Of a stretch of DNA of 64,000 nucleotides, positions 24,201-34,473 are shown in pieces; within the stretch, counting starts at the first letter, position 1, and each line of letters starts with the position of its first letter. The stretch lies in the NCBI GenBank assembly GCA_963971305.1, contig CAXARO010001692.1, positions 16,522 through 80,521 of the forward strand, in the 5' to 3' direction. The translations under genes were made by a program, and so were the position numbers. The stretch comes from Arcuatula senhousia (taxonomy: Eukaryota; Mollusca; Bivalvia; Mytilida; Mytilidae). Below the pieces are notes generated by a model. It had not been told where the DNA came from. It ran no database searches and saw only the letters and a list, made by a program, of their open reading frames with translations.

Positions 24201-25016
24201 ACCTGTACCATTAATGTAAATTTGCATAACTGGTAGATATTTTGATAACGTTTCTAAAAGTTCAATTGATCTTTTTCTTATCCCAGATGGGTTGCTTCCT
24301 TTATACTGACTTTTTGAATTTAAAAGTATGGTACATAATTCTTGTGTTTTTACTAGTGGACCATTGGCAATAAGGTATTCCCCACAGGCAACAATTGCAA
24401 ATAAATGAGCTCTTTTTTCTTTCTTAACTTCAGATAACTGTTTCTTCCTTAGGGATGGTAAGATGCTTGCCAATGTCTTGAACCTGTTTTCATTGCTTCT
24501 TTCTACACTAACATAAATATTGTCTGCATCTGTCTGCACTGGATTCATGGATCGAACAACATCTCTTCTCTCATTGCTAAGCGCCAAAAGTCCCATTTTC
24601 TTGTAAAAGTTTTCAGTTACAATTTCATACTGTTGCTCAAACACATCTGTATAGGCATCTTCATTAGTATTAGGTTGAATGTTGGAATCATCAGAATCAA
24701 GATGTACATTTGTTTGTGAATCATTGTCAATATCTGTGCCATCATTAGAGCCATGAGGTTCATTTATTTGTGTATCTTTATGGCAAAGAGGTTCATTTGT
24801 TTGTGTATTCATGACATCTTCTGGGCCATGAGGTTTAAGTGTGTGTGCATTGATGTCAATATCTGTACCATCACTAGAGTTCGGATGTTCATTTGTTTGT
24901 GAATCTTTGCTGATGTCTGTATCCAAGTCAAGATAAATAGTTGGTCTAGTGTTGGCTGTGTATGTGTTGTCATGATGTTCATTGGCCGTACTTTTGGAAT
25001 CATTGATTTTTCTCTG
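21261..25016 (-). CDS. Last exon of OTU-DDE transposase candidate: RNase H-like core, SAP motifs, Tudor-like end
   Basis: One exon of 1251 codons plus stop. TTTTCAG just before 25016 is a splice acceptor, and the frame enters in phase 0, matching the phase-0 donor of the OTU exon at 27036, so I read one gene. From the N-terminus: repeats of TNEP/THID.DT type (acidic); a basic helical part; then an RNase H-like triad, FMVDAKD (exon residue about 543), FVVDNGPSEAP (about 666) and NPAERPHAAENMVLSRHG (about 710). This is the usual D..D..E layout of DDE transposases. Next come two SAP-like motifs (LQEVCKEKKIPITSNNTKTD; YLKSILKFHNINFSGTKDEL), which bind DNA in other proteins. The C-terminus (VKVFWNRED..WKVGWYNARIV) resembles a Tudor or agenet barrel. 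It probably cuts and joins the transposon ends in the nucleus. The superfamily is unknown to me. Confidence 0.75.
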   Translation of the reverse strand, partial: QRKINDSKSTANEHHDNTYTANTRPTIYLDLDTDISKDSQTNEHPNSSDGTDIDINAHTLKPHGPEDVMNTQTNEPLCHKDTQINEPHGSNDGTDIDNDSQTNVHLDSDDSNIQPNTNEDAYTDVFEQQYEIVTENFYKKMGLLALSNERRDVVRSMNPVQTDADNIYVSVERSNENRFKTLASILPSLRKKQLSEVKKEKRAHLFAIVACGEYLIANGPLVKTQELCTILLNSKSQYKGSNPSGIRKRSIELLETLSKYLPVMQIYINGTGYIMEYRKGDIQTFVNNMANSVNLQQAANRNLEESLDNMKDYMDFVDTELDRSIIRSILVKVFSINSVSRLPGTKSKQTLQRSRDEVPVKLRKFSELKHNLLPVRNDMTNKQQHSLHCRLISKYKTKAFKTRAAGAGREKYADKFPQLAEVIELAFGKGSKIHPRLTEETRYKDPNLALTMPKAREILLAAASSKIPNIALSTCYTYTQNFRRNTKQAMRHHAGENVNANISFKKLPRVGMLEEKINAHYCRSNVNYLLETAAANGDDFMVDAKDAKGIVCADIDPVQNIGKSWKDESRLDHQFDQSRTNACTPMTHLFLKTISEHAIKSDNLTVMNITRTGQPVTLINLSFFEPETVFRCFNELFLLLANPALDYIFRNDSTGTLKKNWIFVVDNGPSEAPASCLVRMLLVRLVCFLDLDVATQISFEKLNSKDNPAERPHAAENMVLSRHGPFRTSEIFKNKDARPGSKQHFENMELMAEEVINCIKTAKFGSNSFFCFRGVKEDFLFNDEERLRNFLRLSEQGKDECDEEYSVSPGNLSDEIQNAWKVDLNFSSSYISDYNHLCNSKNDDIRTSWLTEYQATIYSSHNLTNTERFHREPLPDYIRWISSSGELHYMPFEQRRVMPYGEWDNPEMFMPKRLLNYISQISDDVPESVLTALSLFIWITKDQVKDEMSKISKINMKTYENDEIRERWCHHPLFKRTVVELQEVCKEKKIPITSNNTKTDLITSLSNVTGIQPPEFLQYEGDLSGIPADLNGLSNFSVFYLKSILKFHNINFSGTKDELIMKVFLLRHKRSYIFLNMIISKLIKIAEAAVLVIIWQKRNHNFSEKIYRQRKHTNISNTKTVVPVPDFVSQDNLDEVFNPLFEWLDSLIRSQTEIDMNRDIEDDLTYKTDADHYQQCKEPGAKVKVFWNREDIGTSNWKVGWYNARIVSYDASFDVIELEYLKEPGCIYELDFSHSYASRKIKFVSSPYYSK

Positions 25017-27035
25017 CTGAAAAATGAAAATAATAGTATTTTTTAATTCTAATGACAAAATTGCTGACACAATTGAAAACTAAAATATATTGCATATGAA
25101 TCACTTCAAGCTGTAAGAAACATTTGAAGCAAACATTTTGCTTAGCATACCATGGTGTGTCATACACATTTAAAGTTTGTTTTTGTCTGCGAAACGATGT
25201 CTCCCCCATTTCCCCCAAAATTTCTTGGTTCAAAAGGTCAACAACTCGCACAAAAATTGGAGGATCATAATTTCCTGGTAATATGCACAACTACATATGG
25301 TGTCCTTCCTAACAAATGTTTCCTTGAAATCAGTTCAGTAGTTTTAGAGGAGTTGCATTGACAAACTTTGTGACGGACAGACCGACGGATAGGGCATAAA
25401 CAATTTCCCCATCAAAGTGGGGTAGACATTACAATATAGGTGATAAGAACCATGTCAGAATGGACTTGAAGAAAACACTATACCCTAACCACTAGACACC
25501 AAAGGCCTGACACTGAGGTAATACTATATAAAAATCTGTCATTTTCTTTCAAAAATAACATGAATTTGCACAAAAATTTAATATGCATATCATGGCATGC
25601 AACTTAACAACTGTACATAATTTCAGAACTGTATTGTTAATAGTTTTTGAGTTTTAGTGTTCACAAAGTCCAATTCTCAAAATCTGTGATTTATGATAAA
25701 ATGAATTCTTTTTCCAAAAATATTTCACATAACTGCAAGAAAATTTAAAATGCAAACCAGGACATGCTATTAAGCAACTGTACAAAATTTCATAACTGTG
25801 TTGTTAATAGTTTATGAGTTTTAGTGTTCACAAGAATTGTTGACGAAGGACAGAAGAACGGACGGATAGACAGACGGACAAAGTGAAAACTATAGGGCGT
25901 CTAATTATAATTACTTTGATAAACATGTAGTATCTTGAGAGAGATATATTGATATTTCCTCATATTACAAAATTATTTTCAGTTATTTTTTTAATTGCAA
26001 GCCATTTTTTAGCCAGATTTGTGGACTTCACAGATTTTTCTTATCAATACTATTATTTTTCCTTGATAAATCTATATTTCAAACCATAACAACTAGTACT
26101 AGGAAGTGACTATATGCAAGGCAGTCAAAGGCCCCATGGGACTGACATTAATTAACTTTCATTATAAAGCAATTGCCCATTAATCCATCCAGATTTTTCA
26201 GAATTATATCATCTGATGTGGAACTTTAAAGAAAATTCAAATTATGCACAGAAAAAAATACCTATTCACTTATATTGACAAGGGCGATAATTAAAAAAAA
26301 AACTTAAAAATCAAATTTTAACTGATTTTGGTGATGCTCTTGGCTGTATATTTAAGCTCAAGTCATTATACCGTACAATTAGTAAAAATATTACTTGTCA
26401 TTAAGGCAAAAATAAAGTATATGTGTTTCTGGTTTTGCTTGAAAAATAATAGGGTCAGTAAGTAGGTATTATATTTTATTTTTTTCAAATTTTTTACCTC
26501 AAGTTAATGGGGAGCAGATTTCAATTTTAATAGCGCTTAAGCAAAAATGGCACTAAAAAAGGTCTGGGTTGGCACCAAAGACTAGGGACGGTAAGGAAAC
26601 CAGAAACACACATATTTTTTCATTTGGCCTAAGGTTTTCTAAAAAATTTGTCAAAGATCATTTTAAAACTGAGGAAATATTGGAATAAGTTGTCTGTAAT
26701 CACATAAATTTACATTGTTATACTTCTTCCGATTTCAGAGTTTGACAAAAGGTTTGCTTTGACTTTTTGAAACAAACAAAAATTTTCAAAAACATAGACT
26801 TGTAAAAAGACTTATGGTTCATTAAAATTATAAAACAATTGTTCTTTTATAATCACACATGGGCTTTACACATACATTTGTACATTTACATGGTCAGATG
26901 CAACAAAGTCATATAAAACATTTGTATCCATGAAAATGGATAATAAGGCAAAACATTTCAACAAATTTAGTCTTTGAAGTCTTTTCAAACACTAATACAT
27001 GATATATATTCTTAAAAAGATTTGCTATATCTTAC
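25017..27035 (-). other. Intron of the OTU-DDE gene with repeat insertions
   Basis: A 2.0-kb intron between phase-0 splice sites. It holds repeated sensor-like 'GACGGACAGAC' microsatellite ends (about 25370 and 25855), a duplicated segment (ACTGTACA..AATTTCA.AACTGT.TTGTTAATAGTTT near 25610 and 25780), and a small MITE at 26422-26610. Confidence 0.5.
26422..26610. mobile_element. Probable 189-bp MITE
   Basis: The left end TGTGTTTCTGGTTTTGCTT and right end (reverse complement) TGTGTTTCTGGTTTCCTTAC form near-perfect inverted repeats of about 18 bp. No coding potential. The target duplication is unclear. Confidence 0.5.
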
Positions 27036-27833
27036 CTTGGGCTTGCTTGGAATGAAAGAAGTAAAATAATCCCCAAGCGTTGCTTTCCTTCTATTAGGTT
27101 GATCCTGGAACTCAGTTGAAATACAGGCCACAAAGTGATTTGGCATCCACCATTTGTTGTGAAATGAATCCAAGTTTAAGTTTGTCCACATAATTCTTAG
27201 CTTTTGTGTAGACAGTCGGACCCTAGGATCAATTCTCTTGTGAAAAAGATGTCTATCTCGTTGCGTTCCATTAAGGTTTGGGTATATCGAATAAACAGTA
27301 CAACCAAGTACACTGCACATTGCCATTAAGTTCCACATTTCACCCCACGATGAATTCTTTGTGAATCTAAGTATACAACGGTCAAATACTGCCTCCACTC
27401 CTTCGACCAATCTAAGATTATCTGATTGGGCAAGCCTTTCAGTAAACTGAGCATACAGTCTGTTGCTTGAACTCCCCATATACCAGTCTTTATTTAGAAC
27501 CATTTCAGCAACTACTCGTGCCCGTAGTTCTTTATGACACTCTTCAGTCCCAAACACATACATTGACCCTGTTCTACACAAGCAGTTTCCATCTCCATAT
27601 ATAGGTGTTGGTGTAAATCCAGTACAGAGTTCATCATCTTTGGGATATAATTCTAAAGAGTTAAAATCAATTTTCTGAGTGCTTCGAATTTGAGATGCCA
27701 ATGGAAGAGGGAAATTCACAAAATTTTTCATTTCTGATTGAATCACCTCCTTTAACTTAACCAGTCCAATATCAGCTGCCCTCTCCATTTTCAATAGAAC
27801 ATCTTTAAAGTACTGTTTTCTGCATTCAAGATT
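27036..27833 (-). CDS. OTU-type cysteine protease exon of the transposase gene
   Basis: The exon is exactly 266 codons. The acceptor TTTGTTTCAG precedes 27833, and the donor AAG|GTAAGATAT lies at 27035/27036; both boundaries are phase 0. It contains an OTU-like fold with the nucleophile motif YGDGNCLCR (Cys at exon residue about 84), helix-rich HKELRARVVAEM, WGEMWNLMAMCSVLGCTVYSIYP, and the catalytic His in NHFVAC (about 233). Cys and His are both present, so it may be active as a deubiquitinase. It splices into the DDE-type exon at 25016, giving one protein of about 1520 residues. OTU domains are known in other mobile elements and in vertnin-like animal proteins, which are an alternative label. 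A role in protecting the transposase from ubiquitin-dependent loss is inference. Confidence 0.8.
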
Positions 27834-30800
27834 CTGAAACAAAGTTGGTTCATACATCAAAAACTGATCATCTACTACTCAAGTGTATGATTTAAATGAT
27901 AATTGAACAAAATTATTGAAATGTGAGGCTCCTTCTGAAATTGCTCACATGGCAAAAACAATACAAGTTGTCCTGTAAAATGATTTATTATGTAAAGATG
28001 GATCTTAGCTGAGCATTTTCTATTTTTACATTTTATATTGCTCCCGCCTTACTGCCCTTCCTTAAAGGTAATTTTTATGGGCCTTGACCAAGAACTTATT
28101 ATAACCAAAGTGTTACCGTGTACAGACAGACAAACAAATTGAGGCACAGACCAAAAAATAACAGTAAAATTTTGCACAATCATCTTTGTAACAAAAATGA
28201 AAATGTTAATTTGCATCTACTATTTAAAATTTGTTTGATTTTTTTTTTAATTCTCAGAGCAAATCCTTGTAGGTCCTCAATGGATCTATGTGACGTAATC
28301 TAAAAGTACACCCCATACTTTAAGATTTGATATAAAATATTGGGGGAGGGGTTGTACATGTATCATATAGTATTTATCCATACCTCTGTTATATTATGTA
28401 TATTTATTTTTAACGGCTTAACATTGATTAATTTAATGATGTTGTGTCTTAAAATCAGTACTGTAAATATCAATGAGAAATGGACAATATTTATTAGCAA
28501 AACCACAATTTAAGGAGTGAAAGTGGAAAGATTATAGCAATTTATCATAATACTATAAAAGAAAAAAAAATCATTCTCAGTAGTGACTGAGTGTCAGTAC
28601 AAATATGATCATATTAATCATACAATGTTTGCTGTAGAAAAAAATTTAAAAATTTAATAGATTATCCCGTTTTAAGTTTATTTGCCTACTTTGCAGGCGT
28701 TCTTGTGTAAATTAGTATTGTATGGGATTTGTTGTTTTTAACAATTTAAAGATGATATTATTATTTTTTATTTTTTATAGGAGTATTCTATTGAGTATAG
28801 CGATATAATTGTTTCTAATGATGTTGTAAATATTGCATATAAAAAAATGACTATCATCTTCTATTTCATTTATAGTCTATTCTGGTTCTGTTTATGCATG
28901 TTAAATTGTGATATCAACCTCTTCCTTAGCGCTTATTCTTAATATTGCAAGAGTTAAATTGACAAAGGTCTAATATGAGACAATGGAAAGTTAAATAAGA
29001 AAGATAGCTTATTTTCTAAATTTTGAAGGGTCACATCTTCAATTCTTCTTTTAAGAAATTGGATTTCAATAATTGGAATGTTTATGTGTACTGTTAACTA
29101 TCCTATTTTTTCTTTTAAGAATTTGATAAAGAGTTTGGCAAATTGCAGCAGGATCATTTAAAAGGCAAATTGGAATGACTAAAGTGTCAAAAAGAATTTC
29201 CTGTAATCTACATGGGTTATATAAGCCAAATATCTTTTTTTTATTTTGTAAAGAGCTTTTGGGCCCTTTTTTCATTAACACAGAGTTCCAGGTACTTTTA
29301 GATTTTCTGTATATTCAAAGTAATATGCCTAAATAGATATAAGAAGTTACTGTTAAACTACATATGATTGACTTCACTTCCAATATTCAAAATAATGAAA
29401 TATCTTTGCTTAATTAACAGTTTGTAAAAGATTCTACATAAACTTTCAATTTGCATACTGCTAGGGAAAAATCATTTATTGATCAAGACTGGGTCCTGCT
29501 GAGTGGCCACACAGAAGATAGGGTGTTTATTGTGACTGGCATGTACATAAATTTGTCTTAGCAGTATTTTGTTAATTAGTCACACATGCCACATGCAACT
29601 CTGGCCATCTGCAATATTGGTTATTAAGGCACAGTGGGTCACTTTATCTGGAGGTGCCTTCAGCTCTTTATAATTAATACCCAAATATTCATTTAATGTT
29701 CAAAATTTAAATTTTCATATTTATACATGTTTATTCAATGCAAAATGAATGTATATTTATAAAATTTATTATGAAAACGTTATAGAATTTTCAAAATTAC
29801 ATGCTCCCTAAAATTGATTTTGACATAAAATTAATTGCACTATTGTTCTCAGGTACATGTGAAATCTGGTATTTAGGTTTAACAGGCATCCCACCACAAG
29901 TTTTCACCATATCCATTATCAAGTGCAGCTGCATGGTCTAATAGTAAATAATTGTGGTTAGATTCTTTATCTGAAATATTTATAATTTTAGGACCCAAGC
30001 TAATAATTTGATACCCAATTGTAATTATCAAGTCAGACCTATTCCATATTTCCTTTAATAGTCTCATAGAAGCAGAGTCTTTCTTCGATAAATTAAATAT
30101 TTTGTTTCTCTTTTTTGTATATAATAGTGACATATGACGAACAACAGAAGAGACATAATGAATAAAGAACAATTATAATATCAAGCAGTTTCTACTATCA
30201 AAAGCAAATTTTATAAAATTACACAATTTTATAACTAACTTTTTGGAATTACAAGACAATAAATATCTAAGTTTAGTCATATTTGGCCATGAAAAGAAAA
30301 TATTTAGGTGAAAACTTAAGTCTAATTGCTCTATAAGCAGGACATACAAGTATGAAATGATATTCATTTTCAATATGACATATTACAACAAATCTTAGTG
30401 CCAGTTTCTACTTTTACCTTTGATTTAAGTAAGAAAATATGAGTTATAACAACAATCTGCATATTCTTCAAAATTATGTAACTTACTTGAAAATAAAGTT
30501 ATCTTAATCTGAATCAAAAGCTAATTGTGGGTTTTCTGTCTTAGTTTAGATCTTTTTTACCTTGGATTAAGATTTATTATAGCAATTTTTTTTCTAAAAC
30601 AACCATCAAAACCTAAATGAATTGATAATAGTTGCAAAAATAAAGAAAACATGTTTTAATGCTAGCACAGCTTTAAACTTGTATATCTATAGCATTAGTT
30701 TCTGTTATTTTATAAAAGTAGAAATTTAAAGACTAGACAGCAACAAATCCAAAGTTGAGGGGATTATAAATAGAATGGTTTTGGGGGTTATCACTTACCA

Positions 30801-31233
30801 GTTGGAACCCCTCCTTTCTTTTGATAGTTTGTGATTTTATGTAAAATTTTCGCAAAATCATCAAATTATTACCTGGAATCCATTATTTGTAAAATTCTGG
30901 ATGGGGTCTTTACATTTAGGGAGCGACCATTTGATTTTTAGGGGGGTGGCTATGATGAAACTTGAAATAAAAAGGCAGGATGGCAAAAATCCAGAAATAA
31001 AAAGTCAGAACAGTGCTTTGAATTTAAAGAAAGGCAGGATGGTAGTTTGGCTGAAAAATTATAGTAGTTTTAAAAATAAACAAATTGACACATGCTGGAG
31101 CGCAAAATACATCCAGGCTTGTTTATTTGAAAAATATAGACAGAATGAAGAAAATATCCATACCCCCCCTAAAAATTAATTGGTTGCTCCCTTATCAAGG
31201 AGGTTTTTCAAACTAACCATCAGATATACTTAC
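27834..31233 (-). other. Probable first intron of the OTU-DDE gene
   Basis: 3.4 kb without a confident exon. The frame at 29879-30172 (97 codons, ending ENLWWDAC) looks somewhat protein-like but has no clear splice partners. The Harbinger-type MITE at 30919-31191 lies here. Confidence 0.4.
30919..31191. mobile_element. PIF/Harbinger-type MITE, 273 bp
   Basis: The ends are inverted repeats of about 30 bp: left GGGAGCGACCATTTGATTTT, right (reverse complement) GGGAGCAACCAATTAATTTT, both continuing TAGGGGGGT. TTA is duplicated on each side (30916-30918, 31192-31194), as PIF/Harbinger elements do. The long plus frame across it (30901-31179) is not a gene. Confidence 0.8.
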
Positions 31234-31245
31234 CATTTTTTCCAT
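31234..31245 (-). other. Possible first coding exon of the OTU-DDE gene
   Basis: On the minus strand an ATG at 31245 gives four codons (MEKM) followed by a strong donor GTAAGTATA in phase 0, matching the phase-0 acceptor of the OTU exon. An in-frame TAA lies 15 bases upstream of the ATG, so the start is here if the exon is real. RNA evidence would settle it. Confidence 0.45.
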
Positions 31246-31520
31246 GATTTCTTCCCTTTATCTTTCTCTTTCTTGGGTCTTTTTTGGTAATCAAAAATAA
31301 CACACACAATATATTCTGTGACAAACTGAGATACATGTAAACTCCTACAGATAGATATGAACTAATCAAAAGGCTATCCAGCATCCTGCTCAGCATGAAT
31401 ATCTGGTTGTAGTCACATGACCTTTTTGTGGACTCATTCTTGGCATTTGCAGTTTAGATCTCCAATACATAATACATTACTTGAACTTCACAGTCAGAAA
31501 TTACATACATTTTTGTAAAT
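31246..31520. promoter_or_regulatory. Shared divergent promoter region
   Basis: 275 bp separate the two candidate start codons, which point away from each other. No unambiguous TATA box. The compact head-to-head layout suggests one bidirectional promoter driving both transposon genes. Confidence 0.5.
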
Positions 31521-34473
31521 ATGGATGCCAGAGATTTTGACAAATTTTTTTCCGACTTTGGTTTGGAAAGCATGAAAGATCTTTTTGTGGAAAATGGGTT
31601 TGAAACTGTATTGGCTCTTCAAGAAGTGTCTGATGAAGATCTGAAGGAAATAGGAGTAAGAGCTATGGGAAAGAGAAGACAGTTCCTTGGTGCTGTGAAG
31701 AAAATTGCTGTGAAAAACACAAGTACAAAGGGTAAGATATTTTATATTGAAGACTTAAAATGTGTTATCAAATAGTTTAGAAATAGCAAGTCATTAAACC
31801 ATACTTTAGAAAACTTGAAATCTTAATTATAAAGTTATCAGGAAGAGTTCTGTCAGCATTAAAACTTAATTAGTCTTTCCAAAATAAAGGACAGATTGGC
31901 AAAAAATAAGAAATATTTGTGAAAGGTCATTACTGTTTAAATTTTAGACCTCTATTCAATACATTTTGAATGAATGTTTGAAAGAGCATTTGTAGGCATA
32001 TTCATGTACAGATGGACAAAACAAAGTCAAAACTGTTGGACTTAGCATTTTTGATACAAGCTTTTACATGTTTTAATGTTTTATGTGTGTTTTTATCAAT
32101 TACACCCAAAAATAGTTTTTTTCTGATATTTTGTTATTTAAAAGATTTCTTTTTATGCACTTCTAAAACTGTTTTTGAAATCTTTAAGCTTTTTAAAATT
32201 TCTCAAAAACATACATATGCTTCATAAATGTTTAATTGTTTTTCAGGTGATGTAAATGTTAGTTTGCCTGCAACACCTTCAGGTGAGCCTGAAATGTTGG
32301 CTACAGAGTTTGAGAAAGATGAAGAGCTACCCAAACTTGATACCAGACATGGGGACAAAGAACCTGTTTCAAAACGAAAATTAGATTTGGACGGTATGTA
32401 AATTAAAAGAAAATAATCTTTTATAAGAAATTAAAAAGTGTCATTTGTTTCATAAATGAATTGTAAACACTTAACATGCTTAAAGAGTGAAGACACTTTC
32501 TTTGATATGTCAATTATTTACAGGAAAAATCATTGGTAAAACTTAATACTATATAAATGAAACTTCAAACTGCATTGCATCAACTATTTTTAACAGCAAA
32601 ATAACAACAATATAATACTTATAAAAACATATTTGTATTGAATGATTTTAATTTTAGGAAATGACAGTGATGGTAGTACACCATCTAAACATGCAAAGAA
32701 ACAAGAAACTCAGTCTGGGTAAGTAGTTTATATATTTATAAACAGATTATCATGATTATCATTAAAAATATCTACATATTGGTACAAGCCTAACTAAATG
32801 CCCATAGTTCCTTTCATGTTTTATGGAGCTTTCTATATGAAAAGATTGATTTCATTGATAAGAATTTTTATGTCTAGAAAACTGACTGTTACATGTATTC
32901 CTGCTGAGCACACTAATCAGATTATCATAAAATGAGAAAACCATCTGGATCAAATCAAGTGATTTAAGAATTTGTCAATACAATGCTTTCTTCTTGTGTA
33001 AAGAGGTGGTTATCATGGTTATTTATTTATTTCTCAATTATATGCTTTATACTGAATTTTTGGAAATTATAAGGCTGTCATTTCACGCACAAAAAGTTCA
33101 AATTAAGATAATTTCACTTTAATTAGGATTTTTCTCCCAACTTTAGGATGAAGTTTAGACTGCTAAAGCTTAGTTAAGCATTTATTCTGTCAAATCTTAT
33201 TGTTCAAACTTTTAGTTTTTAACAGAACCAAATTTTTACTTTACATAATCAGGAATTTACAATTCAGAAAATTTAAATTAAAGTCAAATCAAGACAATAT
33301 GATATTTATTGTGTTGACATTTTTCAATAGTTTTAAAAAGATGGTGGTATTGTTAAATACATTTTTAATATTGGTGAACTAAACATTGCTCTATGGTCTA
33401 TCTTCCAAACACCATGTGAACTTGACCTACCAACCCTTATGTCTTAAGGAACCCTTCAATAAACTCAGCAGTGAAAGTTCTATGAAAATCTATCCTAACA
33501 TTTTTGCCTTGATTTTCAGTTTCATTAATTATATTGTGCACTACAGCATTAGCATATTTAAATTATATTAGAATCATAATAATGGGTCTAGAAAATGTAC
33601 ACAACATTACCAATTGATGTTAAATAATTTAAAGATTATAGATATTTCGGACATTCGTATGTCCTTCATCAGTATAATAAACAATTTTTTTTTAGAATCA
33701 TAATAATAATATACATGTAATAGATTTCTTTTCATTGATTAAAATCATCATTCAATTAAAGTATATTATGTGCTATTATAAACAATAAAAAATTAAAATA
33801 TTTCTTTTTTTTTAGTCTTCATAAATGGTTTAAATCACCATTCAATCCAGAGAAGATACTGAAGTCGAAGAATATCCACTTGTACAGTGACACTGAAATT
33901 AAGCGTGCTTATGGATTGAGAAAAAGGAAGATGGAATTCGTTAATGCCAAACTTTTAAGCCTTATTGAAGATGCCGATGTAAGAGGGAAAAATAAGGCTA
34001 CAATAATTGGGATGGCCGAGGTAGCCTGGGACCATTACAATGCAACAGAGGCCAAGATAGACATTATTGAAGTTTCAGCTCTCATTAAATCATTAGAGGC
34101 AAGAGGTAAAACTTTTAATGAGAAGCAAACAAAAACAATCAAAGCTGGAGTTGAGAGAGTCAACAGAGCCCAATTTGATATCAAATCACAATTAAGACTG
34201 ATAAAGGAATATAAAGAAAGTAAAGAAAAAGCCACAGAGATAGAAAAGGCAGAGGATGAATTGGTTTGTCTACATCATGAATTGCAGAAGGCAACAGATG
34301 CTTTAAGGAAGTCATGCTGTGTAAAGATTTCAACCCTACAACAAATGTTGAAAACAGATTCAAAAGAAGCAGAGGAAAAAGAGCAAGTTGAAATTCAGGA
34401 AGAAGAGTACCTGTCAGATGACAGTATAGTCAATGACATTAAATGTGATGATGAGAATGAAACAAATGCATGA
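31521..34473 (+). CDS. SAM-domain protein, second gene of the transposon (4 exons)
   Basis: Exons are 31521-31731, 32247-32393, 32658-32718 and 33816-34473. All junctions are GT..AG, and the joined length is 1077 nt, an exact 358 codons plus stop. Residues 1-65 form a SAM domain (FFSDFGLESMKDLFVENGF, then DEDLKEIGVRAMGKRRQFLG), a fold used for protein-protein or RNA contacts. Exons 2-3 give an acidic/basic linker with a KRKLDLD nuclear-signal-like patch. Exon 4 starts LHKWFKSPFNPEKIL, continues as a long charged helical region (KEYKESKEKATEIEKAEDEL, probable coiled coil about residues 240-300), and ends very acidic. It is not a known transposase. It may be an accessory factor that multimerises or targets the complex. 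Divergent from the OTU-DDE gene. Confidence 0.8.
33635..33678 (-). ncRNA. Hammerhead ribozyme-like motif, type C
   Basis: The minus strand reads AUUAUA-CUGAUGA-[AGGACAUACGAAUGUCC]-GAAA-UAUC-UAUAAU. The CUGAUGA and GAAA core is intact, stem II is a strong hairpin (GGACAU/AUGUCC) and stem I is 6 bp (AUUAUA/UAUAAU). Helix III is nearly absent, the same layout as the motif at 59604-59640. It lies in the third intron of the SAM gene. Confidence 0.6.

Noticed and set aside
29879..30172. 97-codon minus-strand frame inside the DNA transposon
   Set aside because: Somewhat protein-like, but no splice sites, motif or second copy supports it; kept only as a remark in the intron entry.
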